Part shown: positions 10,740 to 22,137 of the stretch, piece after piece
Layout: every line of letters begins with the position of its first letter
Position numbering within the stretch: the first letter of the stretch is position 1
Assembly (NCBI GenBank): GCA_003290165.1
Contig: QNQO01002039.1
Span: 85,744 to 149,743 of the forward strand
Length of the DNA: 64,000 nt
Direction of reading: 5' to 3'
Origin: Berberis thunbergii
Lineage: Eukaryota > Streptophyta > Magnoliopsida > Ranunculales > Berberidaceae
The notes under the pieces: model-generated
What the model saw: the letters and a program-made list of their open reading frames with translations, nothing else
Told to the model about the DNA's origin: nothing
The model's database searches: none
Translations under genes and position numbers: made by a program

Positions 10740-12708
10740 ATCCACATTAGTATTTTGACAGGGTGTGAGGGCCTTGCAGTTGCTGGTGAAGCTTGCCTAC
10801 TTTCTTCGTCTTGTGCCTGAAAATGATGAGTCAACAATATTACTCTAAACTTGAACCAAATTACAATAATTAATTGATTTATATTTAGTAAGTAACCAAT
10901 ATCATTGTTAACTAATATATATTAAAATAATGTAAAGGCAAAGAAACATACGGGTGTAGTGAATAATCTTGCAAACTCAGCAGGCACATTTCCATCCAAC
11001 TTCTGAAAAATGTATGTAAATGCTCCCTCATATCCCTTCCTCTTTAATTTCTCTGTCTCTAACTGTGACTCCAGCTGGTGAATTTTCTGTTGCACTTGAA
11101 GATCAGTGTTTTGCGTTGGTTGTGAGGACGTCATACCACTAAACCTACTATTGGTGTTGCCAAAAACTTGAGATGGACATGGCCCGAATCCCAAAGCTCG
11201 AACTCGGCCTAAATGTTCTTTTCCTAACACCTTAGCAAGTGAATCTTGTTGTGATATAGATCGTGATGTGGAATCTTCTTTCTCAATCTCTAAAATTTTC
11301 TCCTACATTAATGAGGCAAGCCATCAAACTTTGAATTCAAAATTTATCTAAACATTAATTAATATAGTTCAATAAAAAAAATAGTTTAATTACTTACACT
11401 TATCTGTCTCGCTTCGTCAGTTACATAAGACCCATCCTTTTTTGTGTGTGTTGCAATATACACCTCTCCCCTACTCACAGATCTCCCAAGTTCGTATTCC
11501 TACACCGATATTATGAAGTCATATAACTTTAAATAATATTGTTGAGAATGATAACTTAAAGTATGGTAGGATGTAAAATATTAATTACCATCTCAGCCTT
11601 TAACCTGGAATTGCTTTTTGATCCTCCTGTGTGTGGATCGGTGAGTTTCTTCCGAATTTCAATGTTTTTTTTGCATTTTTCCTATCAATGTATAGATAAA
11701 AACATATTGTTAGCATATTCCTAGTTATCTAAATGAATAATGTAAATATTGTGTTACCTTTGTCCTTTCATCCAAGCGGTAGTCAATAAAATGTGCCCAA
11801 TCATTACGATCAATGCCTTTGGGATGTTTTGCAATATTAGCATCTCTGGACAGTGTAGGATCATAAAATTCATGGAACAATTTATGCCTATTGTCCTTCC
11901 ATTTCTTTCCAATGTTTTGCAAGATATAATGGTCTGCCATTGGATCTTTCACATGTAGTTTATTCTTCAAAAATAATAGTCATTATTATTCAAATCGTTA
12001 TCAATAATCTTACAAAAAAGGTAAGTGACAAGCATAAATTAAGTCATACCTGTATAATAGTAGTATACACGCCATCCTTGTAAGTTTTTGGCACATCCTT
12101 CCAAGAGTTGTATCCAACTGGAAAAGCCTTAAAATCGGATCCCAATTCTCCTAAAAAACTTCCTAAGAGACCAGCTGCATCTCCAATAGGTTGATGCTCA
12201 GTGTTAAATGGAATCATCACTTTTGTGCCTCTAGGAAGTGACCAAACATCATGTGCCCTCATATGAGATTCTTTTATTAGCCCTTGCTCATCTAGGACAA
12301 GTTGATATTCGTTATACTTCATTCAAAATTAGCGATTAACATATTATTTTCTTGAATAAGTTTAAATAACATACCAATTGTATTCACTGTCCAATATTTT
12401 CTGGATTTGCGTTCATGAACACTTGACTGTGACTCGGGTGTAGCAACTGGATGAGACTCAATATCATTAGATGGATGAGAGACTGATGTAGCAGGTGCTT
12501 GAGAGATCCATGTAGCAGCTGGATGAGACTCAGAGGTAGCAGTTGGATGAGAGACAGATGTAGCAGCTGGATGAGAAACAGATGTCGCAACTGGATGAGA
12601 CTCAGATGTAGCAGTTGGATGAGACCGAGCACTAGATTCAAAGGATCGAGATTTTGTCGGTCGATCTATAGGATCCGATTCAACTTGGAAACGTTTAGGC
12701 CTAGGCAT
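10740..12708 (-). CDS. CACTA accessory protein (Ptta/En-Spm, Transposase_24 type)
   Basis: Multi-exon gene on the minus strand; approximate exons are 12375-12708, 12051-12311, 11758-11966, 11590-11682, 11400-11500, 10972-11302 and 10750-10816. The N-terminus (from MPRPKRF) has eight tandem 8-residue repeats of SHPxATSx at about 12433-12624. Then come LPRGTKVMIPFN, KWKDNRHKLFHEFYDP, GIDRNDWAHFIDYRLDE and the family hallmark HTGGSKSNSRL. A C-terminal coiled coil follows (QQKIHQLESQLETEKLKRK). The family is thought to bind the subterminal repeats and help excision. I see no stop in the exons; boundaries are by eye. Confidence 0.75.
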
Positions 12709-12833
12709 CACTGAAACTTCAAACAAAAGTCAAATTGTGAAATAATAAATTATATAATCAATAGGAGAAGACAACATGTTTGTAAACAATAAGCAAAATT
12801 GTCATGGTAATGTATTATAACAAACATAATTTT

Positions 12834-15800
12834 TCATACAAAATCTTCATCTTCTATAATATTGTCATTATTAGCATTGATTGCAGGTTCATCATCTATA
12901 TCATCCCTTGCCAATGGCAAATCTACATTATCATCTTGAAACCACTCATCTAAGTCTTGTTGTTGATAAGGCGTATTCTCATAGAATGAGTCTTCAGTTT
13001 CATTCTCGCCCATGTCATACAAGTCTCTTGGCTTTAAATGAACAACAACACTCCATTCTTTATCCACCTCATCCTCCACATAATACAAAAGTTGTGCCTC
13101 TGAAGCTTGAATATATGGCTCGTGATCTTCATGATCACCAATATGTATCAACCGAGAAAAATTGATGGAAGTGAAGCCCAATTCATCTATTCTAATCCCT
13201 CTATCAGTAGTGGTATTTTCCCACTGACATTTGAACATGGTAACCATGAAACGACCATGATAGTTTAACTCAATGATATCTATCAATTTTCCATAATAAG
13301 GAACACTTCCTTCCCTGACATTATTATCACGACTACTTGCATAGCTTCTAGTTCCAAATGAACCAAATACTCCACTATTCTGAGTTTTCAAGCCAGCTTC
13401 TCGCGCTAATGTTCAAAATTTGAAGCCATTAACATTATATGCAGTAAACCTTCTTGCTTGAATAAGTGGTCCTCGTGCAAGAAATATAATGTCATTTGAA
13501 TGTGATCCGTTTACATCATTCATAACCTAACATCAAAATGATACCATATTAGTCATATGCATGATTATATTACTTAAATGAATAATTGATATAATATATA
13601 CTTACGCGTCTCCTAAACCAATCTACAAATCCTTTATGAACCACCTTATTTATCTCAACTTGTGATCGTGTACGACTCTTTAGCCATCTCTTTGTTTCTG
13701 TCCTATATTCCCTAAATGTTACATCATAAAAAATAAGTATGAGCCATTACAAAGTTTTTTGAAGAATCATATTAAGTGTTAGAATTTACTCACTGAAGAA
13801 ATGAGTTGACTTTTGTGCAGTTGATCAACACGTGACGATGTGCTTGCATATATTCTAAAGGTGTTAAATTAAAATATGAAGAACCCCCCACTGGTCTGCC
13901 TACCAATGGAAACAAAGTAGCCACTTCAGAAGATCCAACACCAATTACCCCATCATCAACACGGGGTGCTGGATTGAATCTTGTTTCCACATCATCTAAA
14001 TATCTTGAACAAAAGATAAGAATTTCATCGGCTAGGTATCCTTCAGCTATACAACCTTCCGGTTGTGCCCTATTACGTACATAGGACTTCAAATGACCTA
14101 AGTACCTTCAGGATTATAAAAGTAAATGTATTAGAATAAGAAAATCAAATGATAATTCATAAGGTTTAATTTATGATATTTACCTCTCTATAGGATACAT
14201 CCATCGATAATGTACCGGGCCTCCACGTTTGGCTTCATCAACCAAATGAACTACTAAATGAACCATGACCGTAAAAAATGAAGGGGGGAATATGATTTCC
14301 ATGTGGCAAAGTTTGAGCACAATTCGATGTTGTAGATTGTCCAAGTCTTGAGGATTCAACACTTTACCACATATTTGTCGAAAAAATGAGCACATATCAA
14401 CCAAAATTGCGGACACTGGAGTAGGCAATGCATTTCTTATTGCAATTGGCAGCAGTTGCTCCATAAGAATATGACAATCATGGCTTTTCAACCCAAACAA
14501 CTTACGTTGTTTCAAATCAACACATCTGGATATGTTACTTGAGTAACCATCTGGCACAATGAGATGTTTCAAAGTCCTAAGAAATATGTCCTTCTTTGCA
14601 TTAGTCATTGTAAAAAGACTAGGAAGGTATTTCCCATTCTCATTTGGCCAGAGATCTTCTCTTATACCCATTGATTGAAGATCTTTTCGGGCATTAAGAT
14701 GATCTTTAGTCTTCCCACTTTCATTAAGCAAGGTGTAAATCACATTGTCACATACATTTTTCTCAATATGCATCACATCAAGATTGTGACGGATCAAGTT
14801 ATGCTCCCAATATGGAAGATCAAAAAATATGCTTTTCTTCCTCCATTGTTGCGCCTCACCAACTCTAGTATTTTGCCCACGAGCTCTTTTACCAATAACT
14901 TCAACTTCGGGTGTCTTTCCAAATGTAACATTAATATTCTCTACTTGTTTCAAAATATCTGCTCCTGATAGTTGTATTGGTGGATTAATTTTTTCTTGCT
15001 TGCCATTAAAGCGAACTCGGTTCAATCTAAACTTGTGACCAACATTTAGAAAACGCCGATGACCCATGAAACACCATTTTTTACTATGTGGAAGACGGCA
15101 AGACTCCGCATCAAAGTTACATGAAGGACAAGCTAGTTTAGCATGTGTATTCCACCCTGATAGGGTCCCTAACCCTGGAAAATCACTTATGGTCCATATT
15201 AAAGCTGCTCGCATTGTGAAACTTTCATTCATCGAAGCATCATATGCTTCTACACCAACCCACAACTCCTTCAATTCATCAATAAGAGGTTGTAAGTAAA
15301 TGTCTATATCATTGCCTGGCATCCGCTTACCAGGAATGATCATTGAAAGAATGAAGGAAGTTTGCTTCACACATTTCCAAGGAGGAGTGTTGTACGGAAC
15401 TAGAACCACTGGCCAAATGCTATAACTAGTACTCATATTCTCGAAAGGATTAAACCCATCGCTAGCCAAGCCGAGGCGTACATTACGTGCATTCAAAGCA
15501 AATTCAGGAAATGTTAAACTAAATTTTTTCCATGCCTCAGAATCTCTTGGATGTCGCATCAAACCATCATTGCTATCCTCACTAGCATGCCATCTCATAT
15601 CAACAGCAGTCTTAGAAGACATAAACAAGCGTTGCAATCGTGGTATCAATGGAAAATAACGAAGAACCTTTGCAGGTTGCCTTTTTCTTTTCTTACCATT
15701 TATAGGCACATTATTTGCATTTCCCTTGGTATTTGGCTTCCATCTAGATGTGCCACATTGCTTGCATGTTTGTCTATCTTTATCCAATCCCCGGTACAAC

Positions 15801-16489
15801 ATGCAATCATTCGGACATGCATGTATCTTAGTATAATTAAGACCAAGTTTATTAATGGTTTTCTTAGCCTCATAGAAAGTTTCGGGGATCCTTGCATGTT
15901 GGAATGCATCATGCAACAACTCTACTATCATCGACATTGCTTTGTCGCTCATCCCACAAATACACTTAATGTGATACAGTTTAACCAAAAAAGATAATTT
16001 TGAGTACTTTGAACACCCTTCATATAGCTCTTGCCCTCCATCCTCTAGCAACTCAAAAAACTGTTTAACTTCATCATTCAACCCACTGCTTATACCCCCC
16101 ATCCTTCCATCCCTTTCATGTGGTCCATGTGATGTGGAAGATTCTTCATGGGCATAGTGCCTAGAAAATGCAAAAGCATCATGGATCATGTCTTGCATTG
16201 GATCTTGAATAGGCTGACTATCTTGCACTACATGCATGACAGTAGAACTTTGACTTGTACCCAACTCCCCATGTTGTAACCAAACAGTGTACCCTTTCGG
16301 AAATGGTCTACAAATCAAGTGATCATACACCACTTCTCTAGTCTCCCATTTTCTAAAAGCACAGCGAGGACAAGGACACTTTATTCTATTATCAGATGAC
16401 TTGTTTGCAAATGCAAAATCCAGAAACTGATTCAATCCTTCCGCATATTCAAGTGTATTCCTCGGCATAGAAATCCAAGTTTTGTCCAT
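12834..16489 (-). pseudogene. CACTA transposase (tnp2 family) with an internal stop
   Basis: The first exon (14184-16489, start MDKTWIS) holds the zinc-binding Transpos_assoc domain (CPCPRCAFRKW). It continues into the tnp2 transposase core with the hallmarks LGLASDGFNPF and HNLDVMHIEKNVCDN. It ends in the DUF4218-type region (GPVHYRWMYPIER). Later exons are about 13794-14106 (YLGHLKSYVRN..), 13607-13713 and 12834-13526, the last with DUF4216-type sequence. In this last exon a TGA at 13413-13415 follows NGFKF, where an Arg codon is expected, consistent with a CGA-to-TGA transition. Otherwise the coding parts look open. The enzyme would cut at the CACTA ends. Confidence 0.88.
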
Positions 16490-16576
16490 TTCAAAATATC
16501 TGAATTCAATTAAAACAAAACAACTAATAAATTCAATCCTACTAATCAAACAATAATAATTTGAGAATGACTATGT

Positions 16577-16801
16577 TCATATATTTTTGAAACACCATGT
16601 TTTGTTTATTGCAAACATGTTGTTTGTAAACATGTTATTTGCAAACATGTTGTTTTGTTTATTGCCAGTAAGAAATCTAAAACATGCCAATAAGAAATCT
16701 AAAACATGTTGTTTTGTTTGCAAACATGCCAGTAAGAAATCTAAAACATGTTGTTTGTTTATTACTAAATACATGATAACATGCTTATGAGAAAGATACA
16801 A
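16577..16801. repeat. AACATGTTGTTT-type tandem repeat
   Basis: Words such as aaacatgttgttt and aagaaatctaaaacatg recur five or six times within the CACTA element, upstream of the transposase start. The frames open on both strands here follow from this low-complexity repeat and are not taken as genes. Confidence 0.6.
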
Positions 16802-17905
16802 AAGTTAGACATACCGTGAGGGATATGGAAGAACTAAGATGATGGACAAATCAAACGAGCACGAAAGACCACCAACAATCACTTCTTCTTCCTTATTTGA
16901 ATGTTCCTCCTTCTTCTTCCTCCTTCGTTTCTTCCTCGAAATAATAGTCTAAGTTAAATAATCAAGTTAACTGCATATTACGTGAAAAAAAAAGAATAGG
17001 AATTGAAAATAAATTAGAAAGTTACAATAAATTAGAAAAAATAAAATAAAATAAAATAGTTAGTTGATCAATTGTTGTATAGCACGCGTTCATGGTGTTT
17101 GGTGGTAATATATACCATACACAAGAGAAATTAATACAATTGATGATAGCCAAGATAGTAATATTATCAATAGGAATCAGCATGCAGTCTTACTTCACAA
17201 AGATATACCAGACAGTACTGCACAAAAATATACCATATGTTTGGTGATACATGTATACAAATGCCAATCCTTTTCAGTCCCTTAATACTTATATCATGCA
17301 GATCGCACTTTACAGTTTACACCAACAACTTGGTTTAAAATCTTGAAAACAATAATAATAACTAACTAGAAGAAAGTTATGAAACTTAAATAAAAACTAT
17401 TATAAAATTCTGTCTATAAACACTCGCAAAGATTGAAAAATAAGTTCATATCAAAATTCAAACAACAAAAGCATAAGTATCAAATGATAGGAACTGACCT
17501 GTTTATGGTGATATTTCTGCAGGAATTGTAGAATCCAAGACAATCAACACTGAATAACAATGTCAGAGTGGTGATTATTGGAAGCAAAAGAGAGCCTGGC
17601 AAGATACAATTCTGGATGAGAACAGCTACAAGAATCTTATATTCAATGAAGACTGATTTAGAAAGAATAGAAGTATTGTATAGAATGAATTTGTAGGATT
17701 ACAATGAGATAGAATGAAATGTATCACCCATTCATGACCACCACTCTGCACTAGTATTTCTTCTTCTCTCTTTCTCTCTCTATATATCAAACTATCATTT
17801 ACACTCTCCAGATCTTTCCCAATCAATTTGCAACTGGTTACAACTCGTAACCCTTGTTTGATTTGTAGTCAAATTACATGAGCCAATACACAACAGCTGT
17901 TAGTA
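16802..17905. other. CACTA internal region without recognised gene
   Basis: AT-rich, with no coding sequence recognised. The segment 17500-17890 (agagtggtgattattggaag .. caactggttacaactcgtaac) has the look of an LTR fragment with a TATA-like tatatatc and a dinucleotide CT tract. It could go with the gypsy integrase piece downstream. That link is a guess. Confidence 0.35.
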
Positions 17906-18005
17906 ATGCAGTGCGTCAGATGCAAAGCTTTGCATTTTATGACTGTTGCAAAAGCAGAGGGAACCTTTATTCCGAAAGAGAAGAAAAAGAAGCAGTTAGG
18001 CGATG

Positions 18006-18160
18006 GAGGCGTAGGCAAGTACCTGAAAGAGATTTGGGAAGAAGTTGAAGAGACTCAAGGGAAAGTGATTTTGTTTATAGATGAGATTCATTTTGCGTTG
18101 GGTGCTGCAAGGACTGAGATAGATGCTGCAAATTTGTTTAAGCCAATGTTGGTTATACAA
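18006..18160 (+). pseudogene. Captured ClpB/HSP101 fragment (Walker B region)
   Basis: The translation contains LKEIWEEVEETQGKVILFIDEIH and then AANLFKPML. This is the first AAA+ domain of the ClpB/HSP101 disaggregase around Walker B (ILFIDEIH). The family uses ATP to pull proteins out of aggregates. Only about 50 residues are present, on the strand opposite the transposition genes. Similarity fades into unrelated sequence after FKPML. Confidence 0.8.
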
Positions 18161-18287
18161 AAAAATGAAGGGACAAAAAAATGAAGGGAGGACGGAGGCA
18201 AACTCATTGCTTATTGCAATTTGGACTAAGCCATGGTGGTAACATGGATGCAAGTTGGCAACCATCATCACTGCTGAAGGAATATAT

Positions 18288-18374
18288 AGGAACAACAAGA
18301 CCAAAGGCTTCGAGCTTTCAGAAATTGCAGGTCATGTTGCCGCGTTCGGTGCTGATCAATATGGAAGCTGGTTC
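18288..18374 (+). pseudogene. Captured Pumilio (PUF) repeat fragment
   Basis: The reading [20 protein letters not shown] followed by GADQYGSWF matches the start of the Pumilio homology domain. That domain's first repeat usually reads FELSDI.GHVVEFS.DQYGSRF, so the Arg of GSRF is Trp here. The family binds 3' UTR motifs of mRNAs. Less than one repeat is present, so this is only an exon scrap. Confidence 0.75.
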
Positions 18375-18854
18375 TTTATTGTTTTACTGTCTTTCATTTC
18401 CAATAATGTGATCAAAGCAAAGACAATTGCTTTATCAGTTAAAGACTGTTTATATTTTCTTAATTTTTTTCCTCTGTTTTTTCAGCCCCGGAAGACTTCA
18501 TGTGCGGGATTATATTAGAGAAATTCTGATTTATTGAACTGAATACCGAAGTTATGGTTTCAATATCTCATATAAAGATTATTTACCAGCAATGTATCTC
18601 ACATTGAGATAATTTTAAAGCAGTGAATCTCACATTGAGATAAATTCACAAGCAATAAAGGTTGGGTTTTTATCAGATTGTATTCATAATTTTGATCCTA
18701 CAATCTGTACAACAGTTCATCCATATGTCAAGAGTACATACAAAATTAGTTTTTAGAGCATCTACAAGACTACAACAATGCTTATACTCCAACTGCAATT
18801 CTTCCCTAGTACTAATATGGTAGCAATGTACAAGCTTTGATTCAATAGCTAAGT

Positions 18855-19530
18855 GTGGACAAAGACCCATGTCCTCCTTACTCCTTGCACAAGGGACTAC
18901 TAAGATACAAAAACTTGATCTATATAGGGGCAAATGGTGGACTCAGGAAACAAATATTGCAAGAACTTCACAGCTCGGCCACAGGTGGTCACTCAAGTAT
19001 CACTGCTACATTTGAAAGAATCAGACAATACTTCTTTTGTCCCAATATGAAAACCCAAACCATTGAACTCATTTCTGAGTGTGACACATGCCAAAAAAAT
19101 AAAGGAGATCAAAGTTCAGATGGTGGATTGCTCCAACCTCTCCCAATCCCAGACCACGCTTGGCAATGCATTGCCATGGATTTTATAAAAGGTTTTCCCC
19201 CTTCCCATGGTCATACAATCATCCTGGTGATAGCAGCTAGACTTACCAAGTACGGACATTTCATTCCATTATCACACCCTTACACTACCTCCCAAGTTGC
19301 TAAAATCTTCCTTCACAACATCTATAAACTTCATGGACTACCATCTACCATAGTGTTTGACTGTGACAAAGTGTTTAAAAGTGGCAAGACTTATTCTCCA
19401 CTCTTGGTACTAAACTCACTATGAGCTCACCTACCATCGACAAACCGAGAGACTTAATGCTTGTATCGAAACCTTCTTAAGGCGTATGCCAATTGATTGG
19501 AATGACTACTACTTGACTGGATATGCTGGG
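18855..19530 (+). pseudogene. Ty3-gypsy integrase fragment inside the CACTA element
   Basis: The translation shows the H2C2 zinc-finger region (LHSSATGGHSS .. FFCPNMK .. CDTCQKNK) and the integrase core (AWQCIAMDFIKGFPPSHG, YGHFIPLSHPYT). The second active-site region reads VFDCDKVFKS where SDRDxxF is usual. After about 19390 the frame breaks, and the continuation (TKLTMSSP, ERLNACIETFLR-like words, IDWNDYY) is spread over other frames up to about 19530. Confidence 0.85.
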
Positions 19531-19546
19531 GCATATGGGGAAGCAT

Positions 19547-19590
19547 CATGCAACCTCACTGAAAGCATCATGCAACCTCACTGAAAGCAG
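19547..19590. repeat. 22-bp tandem duplication
   Basis: The unit gaaagcatcatgcaacctcact is present twice in tandem, directly downstream of the integrase fragment. Confidence 0.7.
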
Positions 19591-19689
19591 TCTCCCATTT
19601 TTTCAAGAAGTCGAAGCTAATGAAGAGCATCAATGCAACATTTCTATGCCTCATTCCTAAGAAATAATGAAATATAATGCAGAGATGGG

Positions 19690-19918
19690 TATGTTCGGAA
19701 CCCTTATATGGGCACACTGAGCGAGTATAGAGGAGAGGCAGATGTGCAGAAAATTCCTCATCCTTATGGAGGACAAGGACGAGATTTTGCATCTCAAACA
19801 GGGCATCTCCTCGGTCAAGATATTGGATATGGCAGACTGGGTTCTCTATCTTCTTCTTATGGAATTCTGGATCCAGGAACTGGATCATCCTACAATGGCA
19901 TGACTGCATCCGCAAGGT
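19690..19918 (+). pseudogene. Captured exon of an unidentified gene
   Basis: An open exon-like segment reads GYVRNPYMGTLSEYRGEADV.. and ends ..SSYNGMTASAR before a consensus donor (AAG/gtatgt). It is rich in Gly, Ser and Tyr (YGGQGRDFASQ, GYGRLGSLSSSYG). I do not recognise the family. The splice-like end and non-repetitive composition suggest a host exon, like the two other fragments nearby. Confidence 0.45.
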
Positions 19919-20359
19919 ATGTACCACGTCTTGTTCTCTACTTTTGTTAGAACAATGCTTTTGTTATGGGAGGTTTTCGATGTCTCATGCATGGTGAACA
20001 AGATTATACAAACAGTTTTATGCAAACAGGGCAGATTTATACAAACAGAGCATATTTATACAGAAACAGATTATACAAAAACATAACAGATTTATACAAA
20101 AACAGAGTGGATTTATACAAAGATATACAATGAGAAAAACAGAGCAGGTTTTAGAAATCTACTTACATGAGAGGAATCCAACAAGATTGAAAGAATAGGG
20201 TTGCTCTACAAAGGGAGGGAAGGGAGGAGGAGGGGAGGTGGAGAGGTATAGGGGAGGTGGAGAGGTGGGGATGATGGAGAGCAAAATAAAAATAAAATTA
20301 GGTATAGGGTAGAGAGAGGCTTTTGATTTGCTGCTTCCTGATTGTTAGCTCGATTAAAA

Positions 20360-20529
20360 ATCTAATTTTACATATAGTGACGGCTAAAACCGTCGCCATT
20401 TAAAGGAACCGCCATTAAATACTATTAATCCGCGACGGTCGACCAACCGTCGTTATAAATAGCATTCAGCGGCGGTTTTACTTAAACGTCGCTATAAAAC
20501 CGCCGCTAACATCCTGTTTTTTTGTAGTG
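20360..20529. repeat. CACTA right subterminal repeats and TIR
   Basis: Contains gtgacggctaaaaccgtcgcc, gcgacggtcg and cgccgctaac motifs, then the inverted CACTA end (tttttttgtagtg). It mirrors the left end. Confidence 0.85.
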
Positions 20530-20964
20530 GTTTTATCTAATTCCCTTCAATCCTTGCTCTCATAATCAGTCTACAAATGTACACTCTCATAATCAGTCTG
20601 CTACTGTACATCAGGACCATTTTCGAGGATACATGTATATATCTATAATGATTTATCTCCAAACACTACTAAAATTCACTCTCTGCAAAAGAATGAAGAT
20701 AAGGGCGAGCACACACTTGCTTTTAAAGATGAAGTAACATGGTCATTTTGTTGGGCCTGGAGAACTGAACTCCATGATTGCAACATGCAGGCAATAGACG
20801 ATGCGAGAAACGTGCTACATAAACATTTCAATACATACGATGCTTTAGATCTTAAGCATTTTGGAAGATGGAATGAGATTCTCTGGTCTATTCGAGATGA
20901 TGGCTTATATTTAGATAATGGAGATGGTCATGGTTATCTTTATATTTGTAGTTGGGATCCTTGA
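20530..20964 (+). pseudogene. SPH (self-incompatibility S1 family) copy A, split by CACTA
   Basis: S-protein homologue: small secreted plant proteins of about 120-150 residues, intronless, related to the poppy stigma S-protein. The mature part is open: RIHVYIYNDLSPNTTKIHS, KNEDKGEHTLAF, DEVTWSFCWAW, FGRWNEILWSIRDDGLYLDN, then YICSWDP and TGA (20962-20964). These match the family's IHC.SK..D.G.H, WSF and W.I..DG.Y blocks. The signal-peptide part is damaged: the start position reads GTG at 10033, the CACTA element interrupts near codon 4, and a short tandem duplication (cataatcagtctac) shifts the frame near 20560-20600. The Cys of the IHC block is Ser. Copy C is the closest relative. Confidence 0.82.
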
Positions 20965-21676
20965 AATGGGATCTAAATACGCTATGAAATGTATTATCGT
21001 ATGTCTTGTTACAATTTGATTCAAACTAAAGCATAATACATGCTTCTCTAGTATTGACAATCTAATTTATTGGCTTTAATCCATTTATTTTCATTGAACT
21101 CAACAATCGGCAACAAAAGCTGTAAGAAGTGTAAATAAAATAAATAAGAATAGTGCTAGAGACCGCACCCTATTAACTCATCTTATTATTTCACCTGATG
21201 TGGATTATCTATGCCAATAAATTGAGCTTCCTGTTAACGTAAATTACCTCCCAAAACACGGCAAACATGGCAAGGCAAGGCAAGTTATTAATAGTTTCAG
21301 TTTCTTATGTCTCTAGTTATTCGTGTTTTGCTCTCACACTCTCATATTTTCTTCCAAACCCAAAATTTTCTATGTTATCTACTTTCATATTTTACTTGTA
21401 TTCTCCAATTCAAATTTGTGTGCTTTGACTAGTTTTAATGCTCTAATCCCTATAAATCAAACCAAATCACTCATATAAAGGATCATCAAATACATATCAA
21501 AGAGATATTGAACTTAGATTTCCAAAGATATTGTTGAAGAAAGAGGATAAACAAATCATTCAAAAATCACCTAAATTAGTTACCTTTCAAACCATAAAGT
21601 TTTCGCTAACAACAATAGCTTTAGAAAAGTAACCGCAATTTTCTTTGTTTATAAAAAAAACTCCATTTCCTCTTAG
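20965..21676. repeat. Spacer between SPH copies A and B, duplicated at 31286-32590
   Basis: Words such as ttaactcatcttattat, cctgatgtggattatc, accaaatcactcatataaag and cacctaaattagttacc recur in the same order between SPH copies C and D. The whole A-B block was therefore duplicated. No gene is seen. Confidence 0.75.
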
Positions 21677-21790
21677 GTTTTTTTTTACACCCTTAACCCT
21701 CTACACCTCATCCCGTCGGTCGGGTTTGAACCCGTGATGTGTGATACCATCTGTCACACCTTTACCAACTCAGCTGATATACCAATGACT
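21677..21790 (-). mobile_element. tRNA-derived SINE, minus strand
   Basis: Read on the minus strand there is an A-box-like tcagctgagttggtaaagg and a B-box-like gggttcaaacccg at tRNA spacing, then an A-run. The insert is flanked by an 11-bp duplication TTTCCTCTTAG (21666-21676 and 21791-21801). The equivalent place in SPH block D (about 32590-32605) lacks the insert, so it is a dimorphic insertion between duplicates. Confidence 0.82.
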
Positions 21791-21897
21791 TTTCCTCTTA
21801 GACTAGATCCTTCACTATTTAAAGGGATCATGTTGCCGTTAGCGTTGTAAATTTATAAAAAAAAAAAAAGAAGTATAATAAGGCCTTTTAAACATCA

Positions 21898-22120
21898 ATG
21901 AAAAGGTTTTATCTAATTTCCAACAAAAAAATTACGATAAGGGTGAGAAAACACTTGCTTTTAAATATTTTTTTGGGCTTGGAGAACTGTACTCTACTAT
22001 TGTGACCTGTAGGCAACAAACGATGTGGGAAAGTTGCTACATAAACATTTAAATGCATCTCATGATAAGTGTGGATGCAATGTTCACATTACATCATATG
22101 GAGGCTTCCTTAGATGTATT
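21898..22120 (+). pseudogene. SPH copy B, degraded
   Basis: It starts ATGAAAAGGTTTTATCTAATT, matching the signal-peptide start of copies C and D. It then jumps by deletion to the TACGATAAGGGTGAG (K..D.G.H) region and continues through GGAGAACTGTACTC and GGGAAAGTTGCTACATAAAC. It loses similarity after AAATGCATCTCATGATAAG. Frameshifts and the missing first third make it a pseudogene. Its downstream flank carries the hAT element at 22138. Confidence 0.7.
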
Positions 22121-22137
22121 TAGTTTCAAATTAGAAG

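Larger units (their letters stand above)
10044..20529 (-). mobile_element. En/Spm-type CACTA transposon, 10.5 kb, with captured sequences
   Basis: The ends read CACTACAAGAAAACAGG (10044) and, inverted, CACTACAAAAAAACAGG (ending 20529). They are flanked by the 3-bp duplication GTT (10041-10043, 20530-20532). Both ends carry dense subterminal repeats of a GCGACGGTT-like word in both orientations. Two transposition genes lie on the minus strand: a tnp2-type transposase and a Ptta/En-Spm-type accessory protein. Between the transposase 5' end and the right TIR are plus-strand pieces of host genes and a gypsy integrase. The transposase gene has an in-frame stop, so this copy is probably not autonomous. 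Confidence 0.93.

Noticed and set aside
12384..12714. Alternative frames on both strands over the octapeptide repeat (for example repeated SSWMR)
   Set aside because: They are shadows of the 24-bp repeat in the accessory transposition gene; period and strand are explained by the minus-strand exon.
15551..15997. Plus-strand frame of 148 residues opposite the transposase
   Set aside because: Antisense shadow of the strongly supported tnp2 transposase exon.
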